Below are positions 1 through 6,252 of a stretch of 7,471 bases of DNA, piece after piece (position 1 is the stretch's first letter; each line of letters starts with the position of its first letter). The DNA comes from Methylococcaceae bacterium UBA7658 (GTDB taxonomy: Bacteria; Pseudomonadota; Gammaproteobacteria; Methylococcales; Methylomonadaceae). Made by a program: the position numbers and the translations under genes. The notes beneath the pieces are model-generated. The model saw only the letters and a program-made list of their open reading frames with translations. It was not told the origin of the DNA and ran no database searches. The stretch covers positions 36,618-44,088 of the forward strand of contig DLHW01000053.1 in NCBI GenBank assembly GCA_002483425.1. The letters run 5' to 3'.

Positions 1-1223
1 TCTTCAATCGGGCCTTCTTTTAATACTTGGCCGAATTCCGCCCAAAACTTTTCGTATTTTTCCGGTTCGTTCTTTGCGACGCCTTCCAACATGCCCAATA
101 CTTTTTTCACCGCGCCGGATTTGATGGTGCTCAATTGCTTGCTTTGCTGCAAGATTTCGCGCGATACGTTCAAAGGCAATGAACCGGCATCGACGATACC
201 ACGAATAAAACGTAAATAACGCGGCATGAGTTGTTCCGCATCATCCATGATGAAGATTTTACGGACATACAATTTTACACCGTGCTTGGTGTTTCTATCC
301 CATAGATCGAACGGCGCACGGGACGGTACATAAAGCAATAAGGTAAATTCGTTGGTGCCTTCAACTTTGCTATGCACATGGACGAGCGGCTCCTGCCAAT
401 CGTGCGAGACGTGCTTGTAGAATTCGTTGTAATCTTCGTCTTTAATGTCCTGACGCGCTTTCGTCCACAATGCCGACGCACTGTTAATGGTCTCATCTTC
501 GGGTGCTGGCGGCGTAATTTCCTTAGCTTCAGCTTCCTCGCCTTCTTTTTCTTCCTCATCATAGGAAGGCATGACTTCTTTGGTCATGATAATCGGGATG
601 GAAATATGGTCGGAGAATTTCCGCACGATGCCGCGCAAACGGTAGCTGTCCAAGAATTCGCTTTCGGATTCTTTCAGATGGAGAACAATTTCGGTTCCGC
701 GCTGTTCTTTGGTGACGGTTTCAAGCGTGTATTCACCCTCGCCGGTCGATTCCCAACGTGCGGCTTCATCTTTTCCGGCACCTGCTTTCCGCGTCGTCAA
801 GGTGACTTTATCGGCGACGATAAATGATGAATAGAAGCCGACGCCGAATTGCCCGATTAATTCGCTATCTTTTGCTTGTTCGCCGGTCAATTTCTCGAAA
901 AATTGTTTGGTTCCGGATTTGGCGATCGTTCCAATATGCTCTTGTACTTCTTCGCGGCTCATACCGATACCGTTGTCGGTAATGGTGATGGTGTGCGCGT
1001 CTTTATCGAAAGCCAGACGTATCTTCAATTCGCTGTCGCCTTCGTACAAGCCGTCATTCGATAAGGCTTCGAACCGTAACTTATCGGCGGCATCGGAAGC
1101 GTTCGAAATCAGCTCCCGTAGAAATATTTCCTTGTTACTGTACAAGGAGTGAATCATCAAATGTAAGAGATGTTTAACTTCGGTTTCAAAACCAAGGGTT
1201 TGCTTTTTTGCTTCGACAGTCAT
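1..1223 (-). CDS. htpG: Chaperone protein HtpG (Hsp90), 3'-truncated by window edge
   Basis: This is the cytosolic ATP-dependent Hsp90 chaperone, which helps fold and remodel client proteins, often with DnaK. About 407 codons are visible of the roughly 630 usual for the family; the rest lies beyond position 1. The frame is open from the ATG at 1223 to the edge. The GHKL ATPase signatures are in order: LRELISNASDA (residues 35-45, with the expected catalytic E37 and nucleotide-site N41), DNGIGM (83-88, D83 contacts adenine) and GQFGVGFYS (about 124-132). A short acidic linker (about 222-235, rich in E and D) separates the ATPase and middle domains, and the middle-domain loop PLNVSREILQQ lies near 350-360. 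The start is supported by AGGA nine bases upstream of the ATG. A heat-shock-like promoter lies just beyond. No defect is seen. The product is certain from family conservation. Confidence 0.97.
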   Translation of the reverse strand, partial: MTVEAKKQTLGFETEVKHLLHLMIHSLYSNKEIFLRELISNASDAADKLRFEALSNDGLYEGDSELKIRLAFDKDAHTITITDNGIGMSREEVQEHIGTIAKSGTKQFFEKLTGEQAKDSELIGQFGVGFYSSFIVADKVTLTTRKAGAGKDEAARWESTGEGEYTLETVTKEQRGTEIVLHLKESESEFLDSYRLRGIVRKFSDHISIPIIMTKEVMPSYDEEEKEGEEAEAKEITPPAPEDETINSASALWTKARQDIKDEDYNEFYKHVSHDWQEPLVHVHSKVEGTNEFTLLLYVPSRAPFDLWDRNTKHGVKLYVRKIFIMDDAEQLMPRYLRFIRGIVDAGSLPLNVSREILQQSKQLSTIKSGAVKKVLGMLEGVAKNEPEKYEKFWAEFGQVLKEGPIE

Positions 1224-1264
1224 TAGTGTTGTTCCTAAAGGATGGTTAAATCGAACTGAGCCTT

Positions 1265-1292
1265 ATATAAGGGCAAGTTTAATTTTTTCAAG
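1265..1292 (-). promoter_or_regulatory. Candidate htpG promoter (heat-shock sigma-32-like)
   Basis: Reading the minus strand, CTTGAAA (1292-1286) is followed after 12 bases by CCCTTATAT (1273-1265). This resembles the sigma-32 pattern CTTGAA, about 13-15 bases, CCCCAT-T, although the -10 match is imperfect. The same stretch could serve sigma-70 as TTGAAA, 16 bases, TATATA. Transcription would begin near 1258, giving a leader of about 35 bases before the htpG ATG, which is a sensible distance. The pairing with htpG, a classic heat-shock gene, supports the reading. Which sigma factor uses it is inference. Confidence 0.5.
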
Positions 1293-1357
1293 CCTCTAAA
1301 TAAAAACAGTCCGGACATATTACTGGCCGCAATACCGGTTTCTCAAACAAACTACGG

Positions 1358-1415
1358 CTTTGCGATGTTTAAGGCTGCGGTTTGATCGCAAAGACAAAAG
1401 CGAACTTAGATCAAA
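1358..1415. repeat. Two overlapping inverted repeats in the htpG / small-operon intergenic region
   Basis: CTTTGCGAT (1358-1366) pairs perfectly with ATCGCAAAG (1385-1393). TTTGATC (1381-1387) pairs perfectly with GATCAAA (1409-1415). The two dyads share bases 1385-1387, so only one can form at a time as a hairpin. They lie just upstream of the Fur-controlled promoter and within the divergent spacer between htpG and the small genes at 1224-1495. No T-run follows either, so neither looks like a terminator. They may be operator half-sites or chance; no known factor is assigned. Confidence 0.3.
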
Positions 1416-1438
1416 TTTAAGAATGCATAAAAAATCGA

Positions 1439-1471
1439 TTGATATACGAATGAGAATCATTATTATATAAT
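1439..1471 (+). promoter_or_regulatory. Candidate sigma-70 promoter of the small two-gene operon
   Basis: TTGATA (1439-1444, 5 of 6 to TTGACA) is followed after 16 bases by TATTAT (1461-1466, 5 of 6). A perfect TATAAT overlaps at 1466-1471 but leaves a 21-base spacer to the same -35. The promoter points at the ATG at 1496. The Fur-box match at 1446-1464 fills the spacer and reaches into the -10, the usual position for repression by iron-loaded Fur. Confidence 0.6.
1446..1464. promoter_or_regulatory. Fur box (ferric uptake regulator operator) candidate
   Basis: The core AATGAGAATCATTAT (1449-1463) matches the corresponding 15 bases of the Fur consensus GATAATGATAATCATTATC at 14 positions; over the full 19 bases the match is 14 of 19. 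Its location inside the promoter of the following small genes predicts repression when iron is plentiful and expression under iron limitation. The match is seen directly; binding by Fur is inferred. Confidence 0.65.
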
Positions 1472-1495
1472 CAACCTTTAGCAGAGCTTTGAGAC

Positions 1496-1651
1496 ATGAA
1501 AAAAGAATTAGTCCGTATCGCTATCCCGGCCAATATACTGGCATCGTTAATAGAACACGGTTTTATCCATGCGGCGGATTTTAAATGTCTCGATACTGAT
1601 TCCAAAAAAACGGTATGGCGGCTTTTTCTTTCCGCCGTGAAATTAAGTTAA
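1496..1651 (+). CDS. Small protein of unknown function, first gene of Fur-controlled pair
   Basis: This is a 51-codon ORF starting MKKELVRIAIPANILASL and ending AVKLS. I do not recognise the family. It has no signal peptide and no convincing membrane segment; the sequence alternates hydrophobic and charged residues as in a small soluble, probably helical, protein. A single cysteine lies at C31 in DFKCLD and the protein is mildly basic. The start ATG has only weak Shine-Dalgarno material (GAG two bases upstream, AGAG nine bases upstream). Reasons to believe it is real: a well-formed promoter with a Fur box directly upstream, and a stop codon (TAA) abutting the ATG of the next gene, which suggests translational coupling. 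It probably acts in the response to iron limitation; the actual role is unknown. It is not similar to HemP as I know that family. Confidence 0.65.
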   Translation: MKKELVRIAIPANILASLIEHGFIHAADFKCLDTDSKKTVWRLFLSAVKLS

Positions 1652-1876
1652 ATGAAAGCCGGTGCCGAGATGAGTGTCATTACCAATGATGATAACGCCG
1701 ATGACCTATTATTAATGTCGATCGAATGTCTGCAACAACAGTACCGCATTTCCCCGCAACCGTGCTTAGCGTTAAGGATTTCCCGGCAATACCGCTTATT
1801 GGCTGAGCGTAACGGCAATCCGCAACGAGACGAGCTCCTTACTAACGCGGCGATTTGGCTGGATTATTCTGGTTAA
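1652..1876 (+). CDS. Small protein of unknown function, second gene of Fur-controlled pair
   Basis: This 74-codon ORF begins immediately after the stop of the previous gene (TAAATG), so it is likely translated by reinitiation from the same mRNA. No good Shine-Dalgarno precedes either the ATG at 1652 or the in-frame ATG at 1670 (MSVITNDDNADD), so the shorter form of 68 residues remains possible. The N-terminal part is acidic (NDDNADDLLLMS), the middle is basic with several arginines (LRISRQYRLLAERNGNPQR), and the end is LTNAAIWLDYSG. Cysteines are at C26 and C38. There is no signal peptide or membrane segment. I do not recognise the family. Location behind the Fur box implies expression under iron starvation together with its partner. 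Confidence 0.65.
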   Translation: MKAGAEMSVITNDDNADDLLLMSIECLQQQYRISPQPCLALRISRQYRLLAERNGNPQRDELLTNAAIWLDYSG

Positions 1877-1938
1877 CAAAATAATCATCCTGCAACCTTA
1901 AAAAACCGGCTGAAAGACGCCATTCAACTCCAGATAAA

Positions 1939-2054
1939 TACCATTTTATTTTGATTAAAACCCGGACAGTCAAGGCATAACCGGTCGGTCTTTGAGTCCT
2001 TTTATTGTGAACTGACTCTCAAAAGAAATCAGGTTTAATCAAAATAAAATGGTA
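1939..2054. mobile_element. MITE-like element with 21-bp perfect terminal inverted repeats and TA ends
   Basis: Positions 1939-1959 (beginning TACCATTTTATTTTGATT) and 2034-2054 (ending AAAATAAAATGGTA) are perfect reverse complements over 21 bases, with a 74-base centre. The outermost dinucleotides are TA on both sides. If TA is the target duplication, the element is 112 bp (1941-2052) with 19-bp inverted repeats, the arrangement of non-autonomous relatives of IS630/Tc1-mariner elements. The centre has no ORF of note; it contains a smaller dyad, TTTGAG (1991-1996) with CTCAAA (2018-2023). It fills the space between the small iron operon and the beta-helix gene, where its long stem could also affect transcript ends. 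No second copy is visible in the window. Alternatively it is an RNA-level stem structure. Confidence 0.5.
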
Positions 2055-2170
2055 GCGGCCTATACTGACAACCTCACAAAATTAAATCTTTTAGAGACTC
2101 CTACTACAACTATCGCCGGTTTTTTCACCGATTTTCGGATGACTAGCGTTTTTTAAACGATGAGTATTGT

Positions 2171-3778
2171 ATGAACAAAACTTCTAGCTTGAATCGGCCC
2201 TCGGCATCGACCGAGCGGACGAAACACTCCGCAATTCAATTTACGATAGCGATTGTTTCAATTATGGCTTTAGCCAGCCCAAATACGGCTAGCGCGGGCG
2301 GCGTTGTGGGTAACGGTGCTAGTGCAAGCTGTAATCAAGCCGCATTAATCGACGCGTTGTCCGGCGGCGGGACTGTTTCTTTCAATTGCGGAAGCCAGCC
2401 AAAAACAATACCGGTCACCGCCGAGCTGACTATTTCGCAGGATACGGTCATCGACGGCGGCAATCTTATTACACTTGACGGCGGCAACTCGACCAGGCTG
2501 TTTATTATAAAACCGGAAATCCGCTTTACCGTTAATAATCTAACGTTAGCAAACGGTTACACGACGGCTCAAGGCGGCGCAATACATAGCGGCATGTTCC
2601 AAAATACGGTTTTAACGATTAACCACTGCACGTTTAATCATAACGTCTCTAGCCAGCCCAACGAAGCCGGAGGAGGAGCTATCTATAGCGGCGCCGGTTA
2701 TCTCACTATCACCAATTCGGTGTTTTCTAATAACGAAGCCAGCATGGGCGGAGCGATCAGGATTTTGCACAGTAATTTGACCGTTACGAATACCATGTTT
2801 AGCCATAATAAGGCGGTTGATCCGGACCGGGGCAACGGCGGGGCCATTGTCATTGACGGCGCAAAATACGACGACGGGAAAATCATCATTCGTAAAAGCA
2901 AATTTTTGGCTAATAGCGCTACCGCATTCGGCGGCGCTTTATTCAATAACATTTATAACAATAATTCGACTACGATTACCGATAGTGTGTTTACCGGTAA
3001 CGCCGTCGGCGGCGTCACGAAAGGTCAAGGCGGCGCGATTTGGAGCAACGGCGACCCGACATCAGGCGATCAATGGACGATTTACGCCAATAATACAACT
3101 TTGACTATCGTCAACACGACCGTCTCGGACAATATTTCGGGTCAGCAAGGCGGCGGCATTTGGATAGCCCGGCATCCTAAAGGCTCCGTCATCAGCCGCA
3201 GTACGTTTTCGGGCAATACCGCGCTCAACAGTATGGGCGGGGGGCTTGTGCAAGGCGGAACCGGTAAATTAACCATTATCAATAGTACCTTCTCGAACAA
3301 CCAAGGCAAGGGAACCTATTCCATGGGCGCCGGCATTTACATCGCGGATACCGCGAAAGCCGCGATTACCAACACGACGATTACTGGCAATACCGCTCAA
3401 TGGCAGGCGGGCGGTATTTTCGGAGGCACTAATGTCACACTCAAAAACACCATTCTTGCCGGGAATATCGCTTTAAACGGGGGACATGCCTGGGATATCA
3501 AACATAATTGTTTCGAGTCCATGCGGAACGGGGGCAACAATCTGCAATTTCCCAACCCGAAGGATCCGCCGTGCGCGACGGGAATGTTGCTGGCCGATCC
3601 TAAACTGGGACCGCTTGCCAATAACGGCGGTTTAACGCAAACACACGCCATTCTGCCAGGTAGCGCCGCTAGTCAAAACGGTTCCGGCTGTCCGGCAACC
3701 GACCAGCGCGGCGCAAAACGGCCTAATCCGGCCGGAACGTCATGCGATACCGGCGCATTTGAAGCGGTATTTTATTGA
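2171..3778 (+). CDS. Exported right-handed beta-helix protein with Pmp-like repeats and choice-of-anchor-Q-like C-terminus
   Basis: This is a 535-residue Sec-exported protein of surface or extracellular type; no enzymatic role can be read. A basic N-region and hydrophobic stretch (about 21-38) end in ASA before G43, the likely signal peptidase I site. From about 90 to 435 there are ten units of about 30 residues in which GGA(I/L)-type turns (near residues 135, 168, 193, 223, 254, 287, 327, 356, 386 and 414) alternate with FxxN-type motifs (FNHN 155, FSNN 185, FSHN 210, FLAN 245, FTGN 274, VSDN 318, FSGN 346, FSNN 374, ITGN 404, LAGN 429). This matches the beta-helix repeats of chlamydial Pmp proteins. 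The C-terminal block, with ADPKLGPLANNGGLTQTHAI (475-494), a DQRG motif and CDTGAFE (525-531), is the pattern of choice-of-anchor Q proteins. No autotransporter barrel or sorting tail is seen. The start has TGAG six bases upstream of the ATG. Confidence 0.85.
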   Translation: MNKTSSLNRPSASTERTKHSAIQFTIAIVSIMALASPNTASAGGVVGNGASASCNQAALIDALSGGGTVSFNCGSQPKTIPVTAELTISQDTVIDGGNLITLDGGNSTRLFIIKPEIRFTVNNLTLANGYTTAQGGAIHSGMFQNTVLTINHCTFNHNVSSQPNEAGGGAIYSGAGYLTITNSVFSNNEASMGGAIRILHSNLTVTNTMFSHNKAVDPDRGNGGAIVIDGAKYDDGKIIIRKSKFLANSATAFGGALFNNIYNNNSTTITDSVFTGNAVGGVTKGQGGAIWSNGDPTSGDQWTIYANNTTLTIVNTTVSDNISGQQGGGIWIARHPKGSVISRSTFSGNTALNSMGGGLVQGGTGKLTIINSTFSNNQGKGTYSMGAGIYIADTAKAAITNTTITGNTAQWQAGGIFGGTNVTLKNTILAGNIALNGGHAWDIKHNCFESMRNGGNNLQFPNPKDPPCATGMLLADPKLGPLANNGGLTQTHAILPGSAASQNGSGCPATDQRGAKRPNPAGTSCDTGAFEAVFY

Positions 3779-3804
3779 TTCAACCTTAAGGCTAATCATT
3801 TTAG

Positions 3805-3837
3805 AAGACCTTACCGTCGATTCGCCGGTAAGGTCTT
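3805..3837. terminator. Hairpin between convergent genes, probable bidirectional terminator
   Basis: AAGACCTTACCG (3805-3816) and CGGTAAGGTCTT (3826-3837) form a perfect 12-bp stem with a 9-base loop. It sits 26 bases after the beta-helix stop and 32 bases from the end of the deiminase gene, where both converging transcripts would end. Neither side has a clear T-run, so intrinsic termination may be weak; the stem could instead mark or protect 3' ends. Confidence 0.55.
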
Positions 3838-3869
3838 AATCGACCGGCTATATTGACCTCTGCTTAAGC

Positions 3870-5969
3870 TTACCACCATTTCGCCATTGGTCCTGGCTCG
3901 CGTAACACGTTACTTTGGCAATGAATTTCACCGATACCGCCATGCGCTTGGATATAATCCTCGACCCAAAACACCGATAACCCTGCCGATTTAAACGCCG
4001 ATGCGATGGTTTGCTCGAAAATATCCTTACCGCCGATCAACGGACCGTGTTGTTTAGCGACAGCGACCGACCGCTTACCTAAGACCACTAAATTCGCGGC
4101 ATCGGGGGTTAAGGTAGCGAAACTTCGTTGATTGAAATACACCGGCTCGAATAAGACCGGAACCCGGATAATTTCAGACTCTTGAAGTCCGGTTTCCGAT
4201 TTAAGTTTGTTTAATACGCCCGCAATTTTAGCTTGCGCTACGTGTTGCGCTCGCGCCAGCTTCGGATCGTTGACAACATCGGCAACGGTGCGTTGCACGA
4301 ATTCGATTGGCAGCCCTGCTTCCCAACGCTGCAATTTCGACAGAAAACGGGTCGCTCCGTAGCCTTGGTTATAACTTTCGGTCATTAACCGCCACCCTAA
4401 GGCGGGATCGGCCAGCACCAGCTTCCAGCCGCGCGGGGTGCCGGCGGGCACGAAGGCGACCAGTTCATCGATGTGCCCCACGGCAAGCCAAGCGGTATCG
4501 ATAAATAAAGGCTTCTGCAAGCCTTGATCGGTCAATAACCTGACAAACGAGCGATCCGGGTAACGCTCCCGGAGTTCGAGTTCATCGCCGCCCGGCAAAC
4601 CGGAGTCGATAATACCGCCGCCCACCCGCATCCAAGCTTGCCCTTGGCCGTATAATATTCTGCCGAGCGGGTACGTTTTGCCGTTATAGGAATAAGGCGG
4701 AATCGTCCCGAAATTGCCCGTCGAATTTAATGAATCGTCGCCGTTTTTCGGTGAAAATTGAGCACTATCGAACCATTGCTCCACAATGCCGGTATCTGGA
4801 TTTAATACCTCCTGCAAAGGTCCTTTAGCGCCGAAGCGTTGCGGTTGCGCCGACCTCAACGCAATATGCATGACTTGAAACTTACCGTTCGGCTTTGGCA
4901 TGGCGGCATACGCCAGCTCGAACATATCTTGTACCCAAGGATCTTCGAAGGTAGCTAAATCCGCGATTCGCGGTGTTGGCGATGCTGACCGGGCGGCGGA
5001 AACGAATTCGTCGTGGAAGGCCTTATAAGCACTGCCTAACAACCCTAACTTTTGGCGGGCCGCAAGTGTGCGTTCGAACCCGCTTGCATTTGAACCGGCC
5101 GCCTCGAGTATGGAGCGATAGCCGAATAGTGCTTGTTCCGGCGCTTTTGTCAATGTTGAATCCACCCGCCCAATAAATCCGGCAGCCGCCGCCAGTTCAT
5201 CTTGTCCCCACGGCATTCCAGGCAAATACCATTTTTTAGCCGGCAGTAAGTCGGATTGTAAGATCAAGGGCGCCACATGAAATTGCACCCTTTCCGTTGC
5301 CGCTGCTTGCCCGTCCGAGACTTTAGCGATCACATCGATACGTCCGTCCCAAATTCGTTTATCGCGCACCACATCCAATGCTTCCAGGCGTAAATTCACA
5401 CCTTTCCTAAGCGTGTTTGCGGTAAACCGCTTATTGGGTAAAAGCTGACGCCATGCGCCGTTTTGTTCAAAGAACAAGCGCGCTTTGACTTGGGCGGCGG
5501 GCGCGATTTTAATCTCGGCAATTGCCCCGTTAGGTGCCTCGGGCCAAGGCATGAGGCGTAATGGCGCTAAGTCGGCAAAATCTTGACTGCCGTTAATCTG
5601 GTTATCCGTAGAATCGTTACAGGTTGCAACGCTGATCTGCTCAAGCGGAACAGTGTTATTACACCGGCCGGCGTCATCGTCCACATTCGGCAAGACGATA
5701 GCGCCGCGTTTGAAGGTCCACATCGACTGGCCTGCTTTATCGTCAAAGATAACCGAGTCCGGACCGGCATGAACGATACCGTCCCGGTTGACGTCCGCGC
5801 GCAAGTCGGCTTGCAATAAAGGCCGCTTAACCGGCGCGGAGAAAACGGCCGACGCCGCTACCAGAAGCGATAGTGTAGTAATTATGTTAAGACCGGCGAC
5901 TAACGAAACCTTACGTTTACTAGCCGTAGCGCCTTCATGGATAACAAGTAAATGTGTAATCTTTTGCAT
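3870..5969 (-). CDS. Exported protein-arginine deiminase (PAD family, calcium-dependent type)
   Basis: This 699-residue protein would convert peptidyl-arginine to peptidyl-citrulline outside the cytoplasm. A KRK-containing N-region and hydrophobic segment (about 21-44) end in VFSA before P46, a Sec signal. Residues 55-103 hold a calcium-loop pattern, DLRADVNRDGIV (D59, N61, D63), and GAIVLPNVDDD (89-99), as in the PAD middle domain. The catalytic domain fills about 340-699. DPWVQD gives W345 and D348, matching human PAD4 W347 and D350. WLAVGHIDE gives H499 and D501, matching H471 and D473. GEIHCQSNVLREP gives nucleophile C684, matching C645, before the terminal KWW. YPLGRIL (433-439), NLVVLGKR and GPLIGG are further family signatures. 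C103 and C117 could form a disulfide. The ATG has only weak ribosome binding material. This is the animal/cyanobacterial/actinobacterial fold, not the Porphyromonas enzyme family. Its substrate is unknown; the convergent secreted beta-helix protein is only a positional candidate. Confidence 0.93.
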   Translation of the reverse strand: MQKITHLLVIHEGATASKRKVSLVAGLNIITTLSLLVAASAVFSAPVKRPLLQADLRADVNRDGIVHAGPDSVIFDDKAGQSMWTFKRGAIVLPNVDDDAGRCNNTVPLEQISVATCNDSTDNQINGSQDFADLAPLRLMPWPEAPNGAIAEIKIAPAAQVKARLFFEQNGAWRQLLPNKRFTANTLRKGVNLRLEALDVVRDKRIWDGRIDVIAKVSDGQAAATERVQFHVAPLILQSDLLPAKKWYLPGMPWGQDELAAAAGFIGRVDSTLTKAPEQALFGYRSILEAAGSNASGFERTLAARQKLGLLGSAYKAFHDEFVSAARSASPTPRIADLATFEDPWVQDMFELAYAAMPKPNGKFQVMHIALRSAQPQRFGAKGPLQEVLNPDTGIVEQWFDSAQFSPKNGDDSLNSTGNFGTIPPYSYNGKTYPLGRILYGQGQAWMRVGGGIIDSGLPGGDELELRERYPDRSFVRLLTDQGLQKPLFIDTAWLAVGHIDELVAFVPAGTPRGWKLVLADPALGWRLMTESYNQGYGATRFLSKLQRWEAGLPIEFVQRTVADVVNDPKLARAQHVAQAKIAGVLNKLKSETGLQESEIIRVPVLFEPVYFNQRSFATLTPDAANLVVLGKRSVAVAKQHGPLIGGKDIFEQTIASAFKSAGLSVFWVEDYIQAHGGIGEIHCQSNVLREPGPMAKWW

Positions 5970-6019
5970 CGTTTGCCCGATTGAAAATGATCCGAAACCA
6001 AGATTAAAGTTAGTGTAGT

Positions 6020-6112
6020 CTACGATAACAGTTTCTTTATGAACGAATTGTTAACACAGCCGTATGATTTAGATAGGAATCCGGTCTTATGAAGTTTAAT
6101 TTCCGGTTCCAT
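6020..6112 (-). CDS. Possible 30-codon small ORF upstream of the arginine deiminase gene
   Basis: An ATG at 6112 is preceded by AAGGA (6123-6119) with a six-base spacer, the best Shine-Dalgarno in this intergenic region. The ORF encodes MEPEIKLHKTGFLSKSYG followed by a lysine/serine-rich end (FIKKLLS) and stops with TAG 50 bases before the deiminase ATG. It has no signal peptide, no transmembrane segment and one cysteine. A TTGACA hexamer lies upstream. It could be a leader peptide that affects expression of the deiminase gene, an independent small protein, or chance. I do not recognise it. Confidence 0.35.
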   Translation of the reverse strand: MEPEIKLHKTGFLSKSYGCVNNSFIKKLLS

Positions 6113-6130
6113 GTTGCGTCCTTAAGGCTA

Positions 6131-6160
6131 TAAATACTCTTCGGGTATTGAATTTGTCAA
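6131..6160 (-). promoter_or_regulatory. Weak promoter candidate for the deiminase transcript
   Basis: On the minus strand a perfect TTGACA (6160-6155) is followed after 18 bases by TATTTA (6136-6131), only 3 of 6 to the -10 consensus. A 5-bp dyad (AATAC 6133-6137 with GTATT 6145-6149) lies in the spacer. Transcription would start close to 6124, immediately before the small ORF's ribosome binding site, leaving about 155 bases of leader before the deiminase ATG. The rest of 5970-6252 shows no terminator for the upstream glycosyltransferase gene and no other recognisable signal. Confidence 0.3.
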
Positions 6161-6252
6161 AAGGCGCTCTTGCCAGGACGTACTCAATATTAAATATCAA
6201 AGGGCCGGATCGATAATAGGATTACTGGAACTGCGCCAAAACCCGGTATTGA

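Noticed and set aside
275..1152. Several open frames on both strands inside 275-1152
   Set aside because: They overlap the htpG reading frame, which is clearly conserved; the alternative proteins show biased, low-quality composition and no family features.
1309..1316. Palindrome GTCCGGAC
   Set aside because: An 8-bp palindrome is expected by chance and has no associated promoter element.
1939..2054. CRISPR array or tandem repeat
   Set aside because: There is only one pair of arms and they are inverted, not direct, with no repeated spacers.
2148..2160. Small stem CGTTT/AAACG just before the beta-helix start, considered as a riboswitch or RNA thermometer
   Set aside because: Only five base pairs, no wider conserved structure, and the Shine-Dalgarno (2161-2164) is not inside the stem.
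2612..3651. Minus- and plus-strand ORFs within the beta-helix gene
   Set aside because: The beta-helix frame has a signal peptide and regular repeats; the others are shadows produced by its repetitive composition.
4307..6018. ORFs opposite or out of frame with the arginine deiminase gene
   Set aside because: The deiminase frame carries the catalytic motifs over its whole length; the others have no ribosome binding sites or recognisable features.
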